From QHWT01 sp963755695 (GTDB lineage Bacteria; Acidobacteriota; Vicinamibacteria; Vicinamibacterales; 2-12-FULL-66-21), in assembly GCA_963755695.1 (NCBI GenBank), contig CAVWLB010000008.1, positions 930,001-994,000 of the forward strand: 64,000 nucleotides of DNA, in the 5' to 3' direction. The translations under genes were made by a program, and so were the position numbers. Each line of letters opens with the position of its first letter. Position 1 is the first letter of the stretch. Shown here one piece after another: positions 8,652 to 16,592 of this stretch. Under the pieces are notes generated by a model that was not told the DNA's origin, made no database searches, and saw only the letters and a list, made by a program, of their open reading frames with translations.

Positions 8652-8680
8652 GCAGGGCGGACCTTTAGGTCGGCGGCGTA
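8652..8680. repeat. Hairpin repeat remnant
   Basis: TGCAGGGCGGACCTTTAGGT followed by CGGCGG repeats the TGCAGGGCGGGTCTTC unit found at 44605 and resembles 63231. GACCTTTAGGTC forms a small stem. It lies in the 197-bp gap after the hydrolase. The rest of that gap shows only an AT-rich stretch (TTAATATTGCGG) that may hold a promoter for the next gene. Confidence 0.45.
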
Positions 8681-8771
8681 CTCGGATTCAGGAAGCCTGG
8701 CTTAATATTGCGGCTGAGTTTTTCTGGCATTATCCCGAGTTGTGAGTCCAGCTCAATCGAAGAGGAGCGGC

Positions 8772-9209
8772 ATGTCGCTACCCGTGTGGTCATTGTTCCT
8801 GGTTGCCTTGGTGGGTTTTGCACCTGCCCTCCCACAAACGTCCGGCGCACCTTCACTGGAGCGCCCCTGCTCATTCATCACTGCCGACGAGATGTCGGCC
8901 CTGCTTGGCACGAAAGTGACCGCCAGCACGGACGAGCATTTTCGTTGCAGGTACACGGTCGGCAACGGCTGGCTGGAGACAAAGCTGCTCGACATCTCGC
9001 TGAAGATCACCCGCGACATCTACGAATACGACAAAGTCCACGGTAAGCCGGTGCCCGGTGTTGGTGACCAGGCATACCTGCTCGGCGCGTCGCTGGTGGC
9101 CAGACTTGGCGACGTTGTCGTCAATGTCGACGGCAACAATCTGCCGCACCCTCCTGATGACGCGAAGCTCAAAGCCATCGCGGCGAAAATCATCAAGGGA
9201 ATTCCCTAG
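8772..9209 (+). CDS. Small secreted protein of unknown function
   Basis: 145 aa from the ATG at 8772, preceded by GAGGAG-like sequence; an in-frame ATG 30 bp upstream would spoil the signal peptide. The N-terminus LPVWSLFLVALVGFAPALPQ is a signal sequence. The mature part starts RPCSFITADEMSALLGTKVT, with a second Cys in HFRCRYTVGNG; two cysteines in this arrangement suggest a disulphide. It resembles short exported proteins of the DUF3558 kind (C-x-L-ITxxE--lG). It stands alone between the hydrolase and the OYE gene. Function unknown. Confidence 0.7.
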   Translation: MSLPVWSLFLVALVGFAPALPQTSGAPSLERPCSFITADEMSALLGTKVTASTDEHFRCRYTVGNGWLETKLLDISLKITRDIYEYDKVHGKPVPGVGDQAYLLGASLVARLGDVVVNVDGNNLPHPPDDAKLKAIAAKIIKGIP

Positions 9210-9320
9210 GAACGCGTCGGGCCCAAAGAGAATCGGGCGAGGATGCCGCGCGCTCCTCGCTGCGCTTCTTCAGACCAGCAGCTTCGAGACCCACGAAGAC
9301 AAATAATGGATTGAGGGGAA

Positions 9321-9359
9321 GCGCCCGCGAAGTACAACGCCTCTGGACTCTGCGGGCGC
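9321..9359. promoter_or_regulatory. Leader hairpin before the OYE gene
   Basis: Perfect 8-bp arms GCGCCCGC (9321-9328) and GCGGGCGC (9352-9359) enclose a 23-nt loop, 42 bp before the OYE start. It could be the terminator of the small secreted-protein gene or a leader structure; there is no T-tract. Confidence 0.3.
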
Positions 9360-9400
9360 CCGGCCGTCGGCAGATGCGAACTTGCAGGCAGGAAGGATCA

Positions 9401-10510
9401 ATGGCGCAGGCAAGACTGTTCACCCCAATTCGCGTTGGCGGTCTGGAATTGCGGAACCGGATCGTCATCGCGCCAATGTGCCAGTATTCGGCCGACGAAG
9501 GTCGCGCCACCGACTGGCACCTCATTCACCTCGGACACCTCGCGCTTTCCGGCGCAGCGCTCCTGACCATCGAAGCGACAGCGGTCACGCCGGAAGGACG
9601 GATCTCACCGCGCGATCTGGGACTCTGGTCCGATCTCACCGAGGACGCGCTGAGGCGGGTGCTCGAAAGCGTGCGTCGCTGGTCGGATATCCCGATCGCC
9701 ATTCAACTGGCACACGCGGGCCGCAAGGCATCCACGCACGTGCCGTGGGAAGGCGGCCGGCAGATTCCACCGCAGCCGCCAGGCGGGTGGCAGACCGTCG
9801 CCCCGTCTCCTTTACCGTTTGGCGAAACCGATCATCCACCGGTTGCAGTCGACCACCAGGGTCTGGCCCGCATCCGCGAGGCGTTTGCCGAATCGGCGAT
9901 GCGCGCCGCGCGTCTCGGGCTCGACGCGGTGCAGATTCACGGTGCCCATGGCTATCTGCTGCACCAGTTTCTGTCTCCGCTCTCGAATCGCCGGAACGAC
10001 GAATACGGCGGGAGCCTCGAAAACCGGATGCGGTTCCCGCTGGAAGTGTTCGACGCGGTCCGAAGCGTCTTTCCCAGTGAGCGCCCGGTGTCAATGCGGG
10101 TGTCGGCCACGGACTGGGCCGACGACGGGTGGGACGTCGAACAGACCATCGCATTTGCACGGGCTCTCGAAGCCCGCGGCTGCAGTGTGATCCATGTCTC
10201 GAGCGGCGGCCTCACGCCTGCCCAACGCATTCCCGTCGGACCGAGTTACCAGGTGCCGCACGCTCGTGCGGTCAAGTCCGCAATCGGCCTGCCGGTCGTG
10301 GCAGTAGGGATGATCACCGAATTCGAACAGGCGGAGGCCATTCTGGGTACCGGTGACGCGGACCTGATCGCACTGGCTCGCGCCATTCTCTACAACCCCC
10401 GCTGGCCATGGCATGCCGCCGCGCATTTCGGCGCGACCGTGGTCGCTCCGAACCAGTACCTCCGCTCGCAGCCGGCGCGTCATCGGGACTTGTTCGTCAG
10501 ACGTGGGTAG
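9401..10510 (+). CDS. NADH:flavin oxidoreductase, Old Yellow Enzyme family (YqjM-like)
   Basis: 369 aa from the ATG at 9401, which has a Shine-Dalgarno (AGGAAGG) just upstream. It is an FMN-dependent ene-reductase TIM barrel. Hallmarks of the thermophilic-like/YqjM class are visible: Cys27 and Tyr29 in APMCQYSADEG, the His/His/Tyr active site H180, H183, Y185 in VQIHGAHGYLLHQF, and LSPLSNRRNDEYGGSLENR. It would reduce activated C=C bonds of enals, enones or quinones with NAD(P)H. It is monocistronic, with an inverted repeat behind it (10543-10560). Confidence 0.95.
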   Translation: MAQARLFTPIRVGGLELRNRIVIAPMCQYSADEGRATDWHLIHLGHLALSGAALLTIEATAVTPEGRISPRDLGLWSDLTEDALRRVLESVRRWSDIPIAIQLAHAGRKASTHVPWEGGRQIPPQPPGGWQTVAPSPLPFGETDHPPVAVDHQGLARIREAFAESAMRAARLGLDAVQIHGAHGYLLHQFLSPLSNRRNDEYGGSLENRMRFPLEVFDAVRSVFPSERPVSMRVSATDWADDGWDVEQTIAFARALEARGCSVIHVSSGGLTPAQRIPVGPSYQVPHARAVKSAIGLPVVAVGMITEFEQAEAILGTGDADLIALARAILYNPRWPWHAAAHFGATVVAPNQYLRSQPARHRDLFVRRG

Positions 10511-10542
10511 CTCCAACGCTTCACGGTTGCCGGGCGCACGAC

Positions 10543-10560
10543 CGGGCCTTGGCGGGCCCG
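10543..10560 (+). terminator. Possible terminator hairpin after the OYE gene
   Basis: CGGGCC and GGCCCG arms with a 6-nt loop lie 33 bp past the stop codon. There is no T-run, so an intrinsic terminator is only tentative. Confidence 0.3.
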
Positions 10561-10671
10561 CAAGCTCGACGTTAGAAGCGCTGTCCGTCGCTGTAACGGA
10601 AGGACGCCCTCATGACACATGGTGGTTGAAGCGGGACGCGACCACCCGCCCCGATTGACGAGGAGAATCCG

Positions 10672-11142
10672 ATGACGACACAGGCCCTGCAACCCCATGT
10701 CAACACGATCGAGGAACCGCCAATCTACTTTCTTGGCTTGCCAACGATCCTGAGAGCGACGGGGCAGACGACCAGCGGCGCCTTCGGGCTCGTGGAGAAT
10801 CTGATGCCGCCGGGGTTTGCGTCCCCCTACCATACTCACCATCTCGAGGACGAAGCCTTCTATGTCCTTGAGGGCGAGATGGCCTTCGTCATTGCAGGCA
10901 AGTGGACCATCGCCGGGCCTGGCACCTACTTGTTCGGGCCACGCAACATGCCTCATGGCTTCAAGGTGGTGGGAGACGCGCCCGCGCGCCTGCTGCTGCT
11001 CTGCAGCCCTGGGGGCTTCGAGCAGTTCGTCGTGGAAATGAGCGGGCCTGCGCCTGCGCCGCCCGACATGACGAAACTCCTGGCGGTGGCGGCGAAATAC
11101 AGCATCGATATTCTCGGTCCTCTGCCGGAACAGACGTCCTGA
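10672..11142 (+). CDS. Single-domain cupin protein
   Basis: A 156-aa beta-barrel protein. Cupin motif 1 reads PYHTHHLEDEAFYVLEGEMAF, giving three His and a Glu for metal binding; motif 2 is GPRNMPHGFKVVGD with the last His. The start follows a strong GAGGAG at 10662-10667. There is no signal peptide. Such stand-alone cupins include quercetinase-like dioxygenases and sugar-binding or regulatory proteins. The next gene is a sigma factor only 50 bp downstream; cupins partner some anti-sigma factors (ChrR type), but here the anti-sigma protein is separate. Confidence 0.85.
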   Translation: MTTQALQPHVNTIEEPPIYFLGLPTILRATGQTTSGAFGLVENLMPPGFASPYHTHHLEDEAFYVLEGEMAFVIAGKWTIAGPGTYLFGPRNMPHGFKVVGDAPARLLLLCSPGGFEQFVVEMSGPAPAPPDMTKLLAVAAKYSIDILGPLPEQTS

Positions 11143-11192
11143 TCGTCGGGCGTGAGTGTGGTTGAAGAAGGGCGGCCTTAAAATGCCGTGCG

Positions 11193-11732
11193 ATGTATCT
11201 CGGGCTGAGCGATGCCGATCTCGCGCCGCGTATCGCGCAAGGTGATCCTGAGGCCGAAGCCGAAATGTGCCGCCGCATGGGACCGCGGATTCGGCTTTAC
11301 GGCCTCCGTCACCTCCGTTCGTCATCTGCCGCAGACGATCTCGTGCAGCAGGTGCTCATCAGAATCCTCGAGGCCCTGCGAACCGCGCGGCTGCGACAAC
11401 CGGACAAGCTCGCCCAATTCGTGCTGGGCACATGCCGGATGACCGTGCTCGAACTGCGGCGCAGCTCGCATCGGCACGACGAATTGCTGAGGAAGTTCGG
11501 CGGTGATCTCTTGCCGGCCTCGTCTCCGCTGCCCCGGCTCGACGACCGTCAACTGGCCGGCTGTGTGCAGGCGCTCGAGGAGCGTGAACGTTCGGTCATC
11601 GTGATGACCTTCTATGACGAACAGACGGCCGCGGAGGCTGCAGGGGCTCTCGGCATCTCAGAGGTCAATGTTCGCGTGATCCGCCATCGCGCCATTCAGC
11701 AACTGCGTGTCTGCATGGGAGTCACGGCATGA
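11193..11732 (+). CDS. ECF-type RNA polymerase sigma factor
   Basis: 179 aa. Region 2 lies at about 25-95 (GPRIRLYGLRHLRSSSAADDLVQQVLIRILEAL), with the DDLVQQVLI helix matching the consensus DlvQevfl. Region 4 lies at about 115-175 (VQALEERERSVIVMTFYDEQTAAEAAGALGISEVNVRVIRHRAIQQLR) with a clear helix-turn-helix. The stop overlaps the next start by 4 nt (ATGA), the usual arrangement with a cognate anti-sigma factor. The target regulon cannot be read from this window. Confidence 0.9.
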   Translation: MYLGLSDADLAPRIAQGDPEAEAEMCRRMGPRIRLYGLRHLRSSSAADDLVQQVLIRILEALRTARLRQPDKLAQFVLGTCRMTVLELRRSSHRHDELLRKFGGDLLPASSPLPRLDDRQLAGCVQALEERERSVIVMTFYDEQTAAEAAGALGISEVNVRVIRHRAIQQLRVCMGVTA

Positions 11733-12346
11733 CGACCCCTGACGCTGCTCGGAACTTCGAATGTTCGAGTCCGATCGAGGCCGCCGTGCTCATGGACTAC
11801 TGGCTCGCGGTACTGCCCGCATCAGCTGAAGAGAATGTCGAGGAGCACCTTCTCGGCTGTGACGAATGCGGAAACCGGCTCAGCGAAGTGATCGCTCTGG
11901 CCGAGGGCCTCCGCAGCCTCACGCGATCGGGATCGCTGCAGGTCGTGCTCAGCGATCAGTTCGTGAAACATGCAGCGGAGACAGGTTTGCGCGTTCGGGA
12001 TTACGCCCCTTCGAGAGGGGGCGCCGTCCAGTGCACCGTGGCCGTTGACGATGACCTGCTGGTCGCCCGTCTTGCGGTGGATTTGACCGCCGCACCGCGT
12101 GTGGATCTCAGTTGGTGCGATGTGCGCGGCATCGAACACCAGCGAATGACCGACATTCCCGTTCGCCCCGACGCGGGCAGCGTTGTCTGCCAGCAATCCA
12201 TCACCTGGGCGAAAGCCTCACCCACGGCCACCATGATTGCCCGGCTCCTTGCGGTCGACGCAGAAGGAAAAGAGCGGCTTCTTGGCGAATACACGTTCCA
12301 TCACACTCGAACGATTCCCGGCCCGCCAGGATGGGAGCTGCCATGA
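11729..12346 (+). CDS. Zinc-finger anti-sigma factor (soluble)
   Basis: 205 aa. The N-terminal half has a zf-HC2/ASD-like motif EEHLLGCDECGNRLSEV (H-x3-C-x2-C), typical of zinc-binding anti-sigma domains. No transmembrane helix is evident; the C-terminal part is a beta-rich domain (AVDDDLLVARLAVDLTAAPRVDLSWCDV) that may sense the signal in the cytoplasm. It is translationally coupled to the sigma gene. Confidence is good for role, low for stimulus. Confidence 0.78.
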   Translation: MTTPDAARNFECSSPIEAAVLMDYWLAVLPASAEENVEEHLLGCDECGNRLSEVIALAEGLRSLTRSGSLQVVLSDQFVKHAAETGLRVRDYAPSRGGAVQCTVAVDDDLLVARLAVDLTAAPRVDLSWCDVRGIEHQRMTDIPVRPDAGSVVCQQSITWAKASPTATMIARLLAVDAEGKERLLGEYTFHHTRTIPGPPGWELP

Positions 12347-12394
12347 AGGACGCCGGGAAAACGTGGGCCAGGTATGCCCGGCGTCCGCTTGGCC

Positions 12395-12616
12395 TTACCA
12401 GTGCTCGGTCCAGCCCGCCCGCTCGAACTCGCGCAGCCGCTTGCGCGCGGCATCGAGCGCGCGCGCCCGCGTGTCGAAGTCCAACGTCGCGAGCGTTCGT
12501 CCCTTCCGCGTGAACGTCAGCCGCCATCCCTCGTCGAGCCGACGGAGCGTCGCGTCGATCCACTGACCGCGTTGGCGCACGCGCCATATCCGGCTGTCGT
12601 GTGGATGATCGTTCAT
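12395..12616 (-). CDS. 73-aa conserved-looking hypothetical protein
   Basis: A short minus-strand frame that looks real although longer frames surround it. It starts MNDHPHDSRIWRVRQRGQWI, continues with a beta-hairpin-like segment (LDEGWRLTFTRKGRTLATLDF) and ends in an amphipathic helix ARALDAARKRLREFERAGWT before a C-terminal EHW. The composition (Trp at regular positions, a final helix) is protein-like rather than shadow-like. It converges on the anti-sigma gene and is divergent from the methyltransferase at 12650 (34 bp apart). Function unknown. Confidence 0.55.
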   Translation of the reverse strand: MNDHPHDSRIWRVRQRGQWIDATLRRLDEGWRLTFTRKGRTLATLDFDTRARALDAARKRLREFERAGWTEHW

Positions 12617-12649
12617 CAGCATACTGTCGCGCGCCGATCTTCCGAGGTC

Positions 12650-13471
12650 ATGAATGGCTTCACCCTTCGCACGACGCATTATGATCGCACGATGTTTTCG
12701 GTCGGCGAGGCCTACGAGCGATTCATGGGTAGATGGAGCCGCAGCCTCGCGCCGCTCTTGGTGGAGTTCGCCGGCGTCGGCGACGGCGAGGGCGTGCTCG
12801 ATGTCGGATGCGGGACCGGAGCCCTGACCGACGCGATCGCCGCCGCGGCTCCTTCTTGCCGCATCGTCGGCATCGACCGATCGGAGGCGTACGTTGCCTT
12901 CGCGCGGTCGCATCATCGGGAAGGCCGAGCGCGGTTCGAGGTCGGCGATGCCGAGCACCTTCACTTCGCGGATGCAGGATTCGACCGAACGTTGTCGCTG
13001 CTGATCCTGAATTTCATTCCCAATCCTGAGAAAGCCTTGCACGAGATGATCCGCGTGACGCGGCCAGGCGGCACGATCGCTGCGGCGGTCTGGGACTACG
13101 GACGCGGAATGGAGATGTTGCGGGTGTTCTGGGACGAGGCGCAGGCCCTGAACCGCGGCGCAGACGGGAAGGACGAGCGGCACATGCCTCTCTCCAGACG
13201 CGGAGAGCTGTCAGCGCTCTGGCGCAAGCACGACCTGCGGGAGGTGTTGGACGAAGCGCTGACGATCGAGACGCGGTTCTCCTCGTTCGATGACTACTGG
13301 TCGCCATTCCTCGAGAAGCAAGGTCCGGCTGGTGCATACGTTGCGAGTCTGCCAGCAAACGAGTGCGAGCAGCTGCGGCTGACGTTGCAACGACGCCTCC
13401 TCGGCGATCGAGCCGATCATCCGATCGTACTCGGTGCGCGTGCATGGGCAGTGAGAGGCGTCGTCTCTTGA
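12650..13471 (+). CDS. Class I SAM-dependent methyltransferase
   Basis: 273 aa from the ATG at 12650; a second in-frame ATG at 12692 (MFSVGEAYERFMGRWS) is equally possible. The Rossmann SAM motif I is VLDVGCGTGALTDAI, followed by IVGIDRSEAYVAFA, VGDAEHLHFADAGFD and the post-motif III ALHEMIRVTRPGGTIAAAVW. The family is the UbiE/small-molecule type; the substrate is unknown. Its layout resembles what the remnant at 6.5-6.9 kb would have had when intact. Confidence 0.88.
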   Translation: MNGFTLRTTHYDRTMFSVGEAYERFMGRWSRSLAPLLVEFAGVGDGEGVLDVGCGTGALTDAIAAAAPSCRIVGIDRSEAYVAFARSHHREGRARFEVGDAEHLHFADAGFDRTLSLLILNFIPNPEKALHEMIRVTRPGGTIAAAVWDYGRGMEMLRVFWDEAQALNRGADGKDERHMPLSRRGELSALWRKHDLREVLDEALTIETRFSSFDDYWSPFLEKQGPAGAYVASLPANECEQLRLTLQRRLLGDRADHPIVLGARAWAVRGVVS

Positions 13472-13512
13472 ACTCGGCGCGCTGGAGCCAGAAATGTCGT
13501 CCGGGCGAAATG

Positions 13513-13533
13513 GGGCCGGCATTTCGCCGGCCC
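13513..13533. terminator. Bidirectional terminator-like hairpin
   Basis: GGGCCGGC and GCCGGCCC form a perfect 8-bp stem around ATTTC between the convergent methyltransferase and soxR genes. The lack of a U-tract is common in GC-rich genomes. Confidence 0.5.
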
Positions 13534-13548
13534 TGAGAGTCGCTCAAC

Positions 13549-13995
13549 TCACCGACGTTCGATATCGATCCAGTATCTGGGACCGGGACCTCGGCGCGAC
13601 GCGCGATCGCCGGGATTTGCCAGCTGGCATCGATCGAGTGACAGGCAACCGCAGCCGATGCATTCGGTCAACGTGGCCTGGAGCTGCTCGAGTTCGGCAA
13701 TCCGCGCGCGGATTCGTTTCGCCCACCGTCCCGAGAGCTTCGCCCAGTCCGACCGCTCGGGAGCGCGACTCTTGGGCAGTTCGGCAAGCTCGGCCCGGAT
13801 TTCCTCGAGCGACAGCCCGATCCGCTGGGCAAAGACAATGAACGCCACGCGACGAAGCACCGGCCGAGCATACCGACGGTGACCGGCGGCGTTGCGCTCG
13901 GAGTGAATCAGGCCCTGTTCCTCGTAGAAACGCAGGGCAGACGTCGCCGTGCCGCTGCGTTTCGCCACCTCGCCAATAGTCAGGACCCCGTCCAC
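13549..13995 (-). CDS. soxR: Redox-sensing MerR-family regulator SoxR
   Basis: 148 aa from a GTG at 13995; the longer frame to 14076 would swallow the promoter and the sox-box. The N-terminal MerR helix-turn-helix is LTIGEVAKRSGTATSALRFY with the wing GLIHSERNAAGHRRY. A dimerisation coiled coil (about 85-110) leads to the [2Fe-2S] ligand cluster CIGCGCLSLDRC with Cys112, 115, 117 and 123, exactly the C-x2-C-x-C-x5-C spacing of SoxR. It is divergent from an SDR gene whose promoter carries a perfect sox-box. It should activate that gene when the cluster is oxidised by redox-cycling compounds. Confidence 0.95.
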   Translation of the reverse strand: MDGVLTIGEVAKRSGTATSALRFYEEQGLIHSERNAAGHRRYARPVLRRVAFIVFAQRIGLSLEEIRAELAELPKSRAPERSDWAKLSGRWAKRIRARIAELEQLQATLTECIGCGCLSLDRCQLANPGDRASRRGPGPRYWIDIERR

Positions 13996-14020
13996 ACAGG
14001 CAGTCTGGCAGGATTCCCTC

Positions 14021-14051
14021 TTGACTTCAAGTGCACTTGAAGATCGATGCT
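14021..14051 (+). promoter_or_regulatory. SoxR-controlled promoter with perfect 18-bp sox-box
   Basis: CTTCAAGTGCACTTGAAG (14025-14042) is a perfect palindrome matching the sox-box pattern TCAAG-n4-CTTGA. It lies inside a MerR-type promoter: -35 TTGACT (14021-14026), a 19-bp spacer, and -10 GATGCT (14046-14051). The over-long spacer is the hallmark of promoters untwisted by MerR-family activators. It drives the SDR gene at 14076. Confidence 0.85.
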
Positions 14052-14075
14052 GAAAGGGTAACTGGGGGCACGCCA

Positions 14076-14804
14076 ATGACTGAATTCAAGCGTGTGGCAA
14101 TCATCACCGGTGCAAGCCGCGGCCTTGGCGAACTCATCGCGCGCGTGCTGGGGCGCCAAGGCTACGATCTGGTGCTCGGCGCCCGCGATCCGGGGCCGTT
14201 ACGGGACGTGGCCGAATCCATTCGTCAAGAAGGGTCGAGAGTGACGCCGGTGGTCGGCGATGTCACCGACGGCTCAGTGCGAGCCCGGCTCGTGCGGGCG
14301 GCCGGCGAACTCGGCGGACTGGACGTTCTCGTGAACAACGCGTCGGACCTGGGAGACATCGGCCCGCTGATGGAGTTCGACGTGCAGCGGTTCGGTCGCG
14401 TGTTCCCGGTGAATGCCGGCGCGCCGATCGCGCTGATTCAACTGGCCGTGCCTCTACTCACCGAACGACGCGGTCTGATCGTGAACATTACGAGCGACGC
14501 GGCGCAGGCCGCGTATCCCGGCTGGGGACCATACGGCGCAAGCAAAGCGGCCCTGGAACTCCTGACCCGAACCCTGGCAACGGAACTCCAGGACCGCGGC
14601 GTGGCCGCCGTGATCGTGGATCCAGGCGACATGCGCACCCGCATGCACCAGCAGGCGTTCCCACTCGAAGACATCTCCGACCGCCCGCTGCCGGACGTGA
14701 CGGCCCCATTCTGGAACTGGCTGTTCGATCAGCCACCGGCGGAGATCAGCGGTCAGCGATTCGCCGCGCAACGGGAGGACGCTCGATGGCTCCAACGGAT
14801 GTGA
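14076..14804 (+). CDS. SDR-family NAD(P)-dependent oxidoreductase (SoxR target)
   Basis: A 242-aa Rossmann enzyme. The cofactor motif TGASRGLGE is at 11-19, VLVNNASD near 85-91, and the catalytic set is Ser140, Tyr153 and Lys157 (YGASK). ARDPG after the second strand suggests NADP preference. The ATG at 14076 is used because the upstream in-frame GTG at 14031 lies within the sox-box. Its placement under SoxR suggests a role in dealing with redox-active small molecules such as quinones or pigments. The next gene overlaps it by 19 nt. Confidence 0.92.
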   Translation: MTEFKRVAIITGASRGLGELIARVLGRQGYDLVLGARDPGPLRDVAESIRQEGSRVTPVVGDVTDGSVRARLVRAAGELGGLDVLVNNASDLGDIGPLMEFDVQRFGRVFPVNAGAPIALIQLAVPLLTERRGLIVNITSDAAQAAYPGWGPYGASKAALELLTRTLATELQDRGVAAVIVDPGDMRTRMHQQAFPLEDISDRPLPDVTAPFWNWLFDQPPAEISGQRFAAQREDARWLQRM

Positions 14805-15922
14805 TCGCGGACTTCGAATTGCCCGCCGACCTCGAGGCGACTGAACCGCCGGAGGCACGGGGCATCAGGCGCGACGACGTGCGCCTGCTCGTTTCCGATA
14901 TCGACTCCGATTCGATCGAGCACGCCCATTTTTCCGATCTGCCGCGGTGGCTGTTGCCAGGCGACCTGCTCGTCGTCAATACCAGCGGCACCTTGAACGC
15001 CGCAGTTTCGGCGACGGCTGAAGACGGTACGGCGTTGGAGATTCACGTATCAACGCGCTTGCCCGGAGGCTTCTGGAGCGTCGAAGTGCGGCAGCCGGAC
15101 GCGGTCGCGTCGCTTCCGTACGATCGTGCAGTGAGCGGGATGACGTTCCAGCTGCCGATGGACGGAAAGGTCACGTTGCTGGCGCCCTATCCGCTGATCG
15201 ACTCAATCGACTCACGATCTCGTCTCTGGATGGCGGCGTTGCGGCTGCCCGATACCGTCGTTCCTTATCTCAACGCTCACGGCTTTCCGATTCGATACGG
15301 CTACGTGAAACGATCGTGGCCGAGCGCCATGTATCAAACCGTGTTCGCAACCGAGCCGGGAAGTGCGGAAATGCCGTCGGCGGGCCGCCCGTTCACACCT
15401 GAACTCGTGACCCGGCTCGTCTCGCGTGGCGTCGAAATCGCGCCTTTGGTGCTTCACACCGGCGTTGCAAGTCTGGAGAACCATGAACCGCCGTACGAAG
15501 AGTATTATCGCGTGCCGCGGCATACTGCCGAACGAGTCACCGCGGCGAGGCGGGCAGGCTATCGCGTGTTCGCGGTCGGTACGACCGTGGTTCGCGCGCT
15601 GGAGACTGTTACCGACGAAGGCGGAACGACCTTTCCGGGCGAGGGCTGGACGGATCTGGTGGTCACCCGGGATCGGCCGCTGCGATCGGTAAACGGATTG
15701 ATCACCGGGTTCCATGAACCGCGTGCCACACATCTGACGCTGCTCGAACGCGTCATGACGTCGGTGGCCGTGAACGGCGGAACCGCAGATGCCGAGGTCA
15801 GTGCGAGCGTATGCGGTCGATGTCACCTCGAGCGCGTATACACCGAGGCGCGACGGCTTGGGTACTTCTGGCACGAGTTCGGCGATTCACACTTGATAGT
15901 CGCCAGAAAACCGCGTAGCTGA
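14786..15922 (+). CDS. QueA-like S-adenosylmethionine:tRNA ribosyltransferase-isomerase homologue
   Basis: 378 aa. It matches the QueA fold from the N-terminus (FELPADLEATEPPEARGIRRDDVRLLVSD in outline; LLPGDLLVVNTSGTLNA) through VPYLNAHGFPIRYGYV, YQTVFATEPGSAEMPSAGRPFT, VLHTGVASLENHEPPYEEYYRVP and the C-terminal GLITGFHEPRATHLTLL. True QueA has the corresponding GxFRPVxxE...TAGLHF and FIxPGxxFxxxDxLxTNFHxP blocks; here they are diverged, as in the second, poorly characterised QueA-like clade. No queuosine genes are near. The 19-nt overlap with the SoxR-regulated SDR gene suggests co-transcription, so a role in tRNA modification under redox stress or in another ribosyl transfer is open. Confidence 0.82.
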   Translation: MAPTDVIADFELPADLEATEPPEARGIRRDDVRLLVSDIDSDSIEHAHFSDLPRWLLPGDLLVVNTSGTLNAAVSATAEDGTALEIHVSTRLPGGFWSVEVRQPDAVASLPYDRAVSGMTFQLPMDGKVTLLAPYPLIDSIDSRSRLWMAALRLPDTVVPYLNAHGFPIRYGYVKRSWPSAMYQTVFATEPGSAEMPSAGRPFTPELVTRLVSRGVEIAPLVLHTGVASLENHEPPYEEYYRVPRHTAERVTAARRAGYRVFAVGTTVVRALETVTDEGGTTFPGEGWTDLVVTRDRPLRSVNGLITGFHEPRATHLTLLERVMTSVAVNGGTADAEVSASVCGRCHLERVYTEARRLGYFWHEFGDSHLIVARKPRS

Positions 15923-15937
15923 TGATAAAGGTGAAGG

Positions 15938-16525
15938 ATGGTTGCCACCACACTGCCCGCGGACCTCGAGGAATTGCAAGAGGCGTTGGACGCGGCAGAA
16001 CGCGACGCGCGTGCACTCGTTGACGGCTTGAGCGAGGCACGAGCGTCATGGCGCGCGGAGCCCGGTTCGTGGAGTGTCGCTGAGTGCCTCGATCACCTGG
16101 GCACCGCAAATCACGTCTACCTTGGCGCGATGCAGCCTGCGGCCGCTCGTGCACTGGCCGAGGATCGCCGGCGCCGCGGCCTCGCACGACCGGGTCTCGT
16201 TGGCGGCTGGTTTGTGAAGTATCTCGAACCGCCGGTGAAACCTCGCTTGAAGTCGAAGGCGCCCAGCACCATTCGCCCTCGGACCGCACCGGCCTTTAGC
16301 GACGCGTTCTCGAACTTCCTTTCATCACAAGATGACGTGCGCAGGTTTCTGCGGACGTACGCCGGCATCGATCTCGCCGGAGTGCGGTTCCCGAATCCGT
16401 TCATCCGCGGGGTCCGGTTCAGCCTCGCAACGGGACTCCACGTCATTGCCGCCCACGAACGCCGTCATTTGTGGCAGGCCTGGCGAATTCGTCGCGCCGC
16501 AGAGCAGTCGTCGTCAGCGGGATAG
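15938..16525 (+). CDS. DinB-family (DinB_2) protein
   Basis: A 195-aa cytoplasmic four-helix-bundle protein. The DinB metal-site pattern is visible: WSVAECLDHLGTANHVY supplies the first His, and LHVIAAHERRHLWQAW near the C-terminus the other two (HxxxH). The start lies 15 bp after the QueA-like stop with a weak AAGG, so it may be the third gene of the SoxR-driven unit. DinB_2 proteins can be thiol-S-transferases; the function here is unknown. Confidence 0.85.
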   Translation: MVATTLPADLEELQEALDAAERDARALVDGLSEARASWRAEPGSWSVAECLDHLGTANHVYLGAMQPAAARALAEDRRRRGLARPGLVGGWFVKYLEPPVKPRLKSKAPSTIRPRTAPAFSDAFSNFLSSQDDVRRFLRTYAGIDLAGVRFPNPFIRGVRFSLATGLHVIAAHERRHLWQAWRIRRAAEQSSSAG

Positions 16526-16592
16526 GGAAGCTGGACCTCGGGGTCTCCGTCGAAACCCGTCGGACGAGCTGTCCCGGGCCGGACGCTGACCG

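Noticed and set aside
13996..14076. N-terminal extension of SoxR to the ATG at 14076
   Set aside because: It would place the sox-box and the divergent promoter within coding sequence and add 27 residues not found in SoxR proteins.
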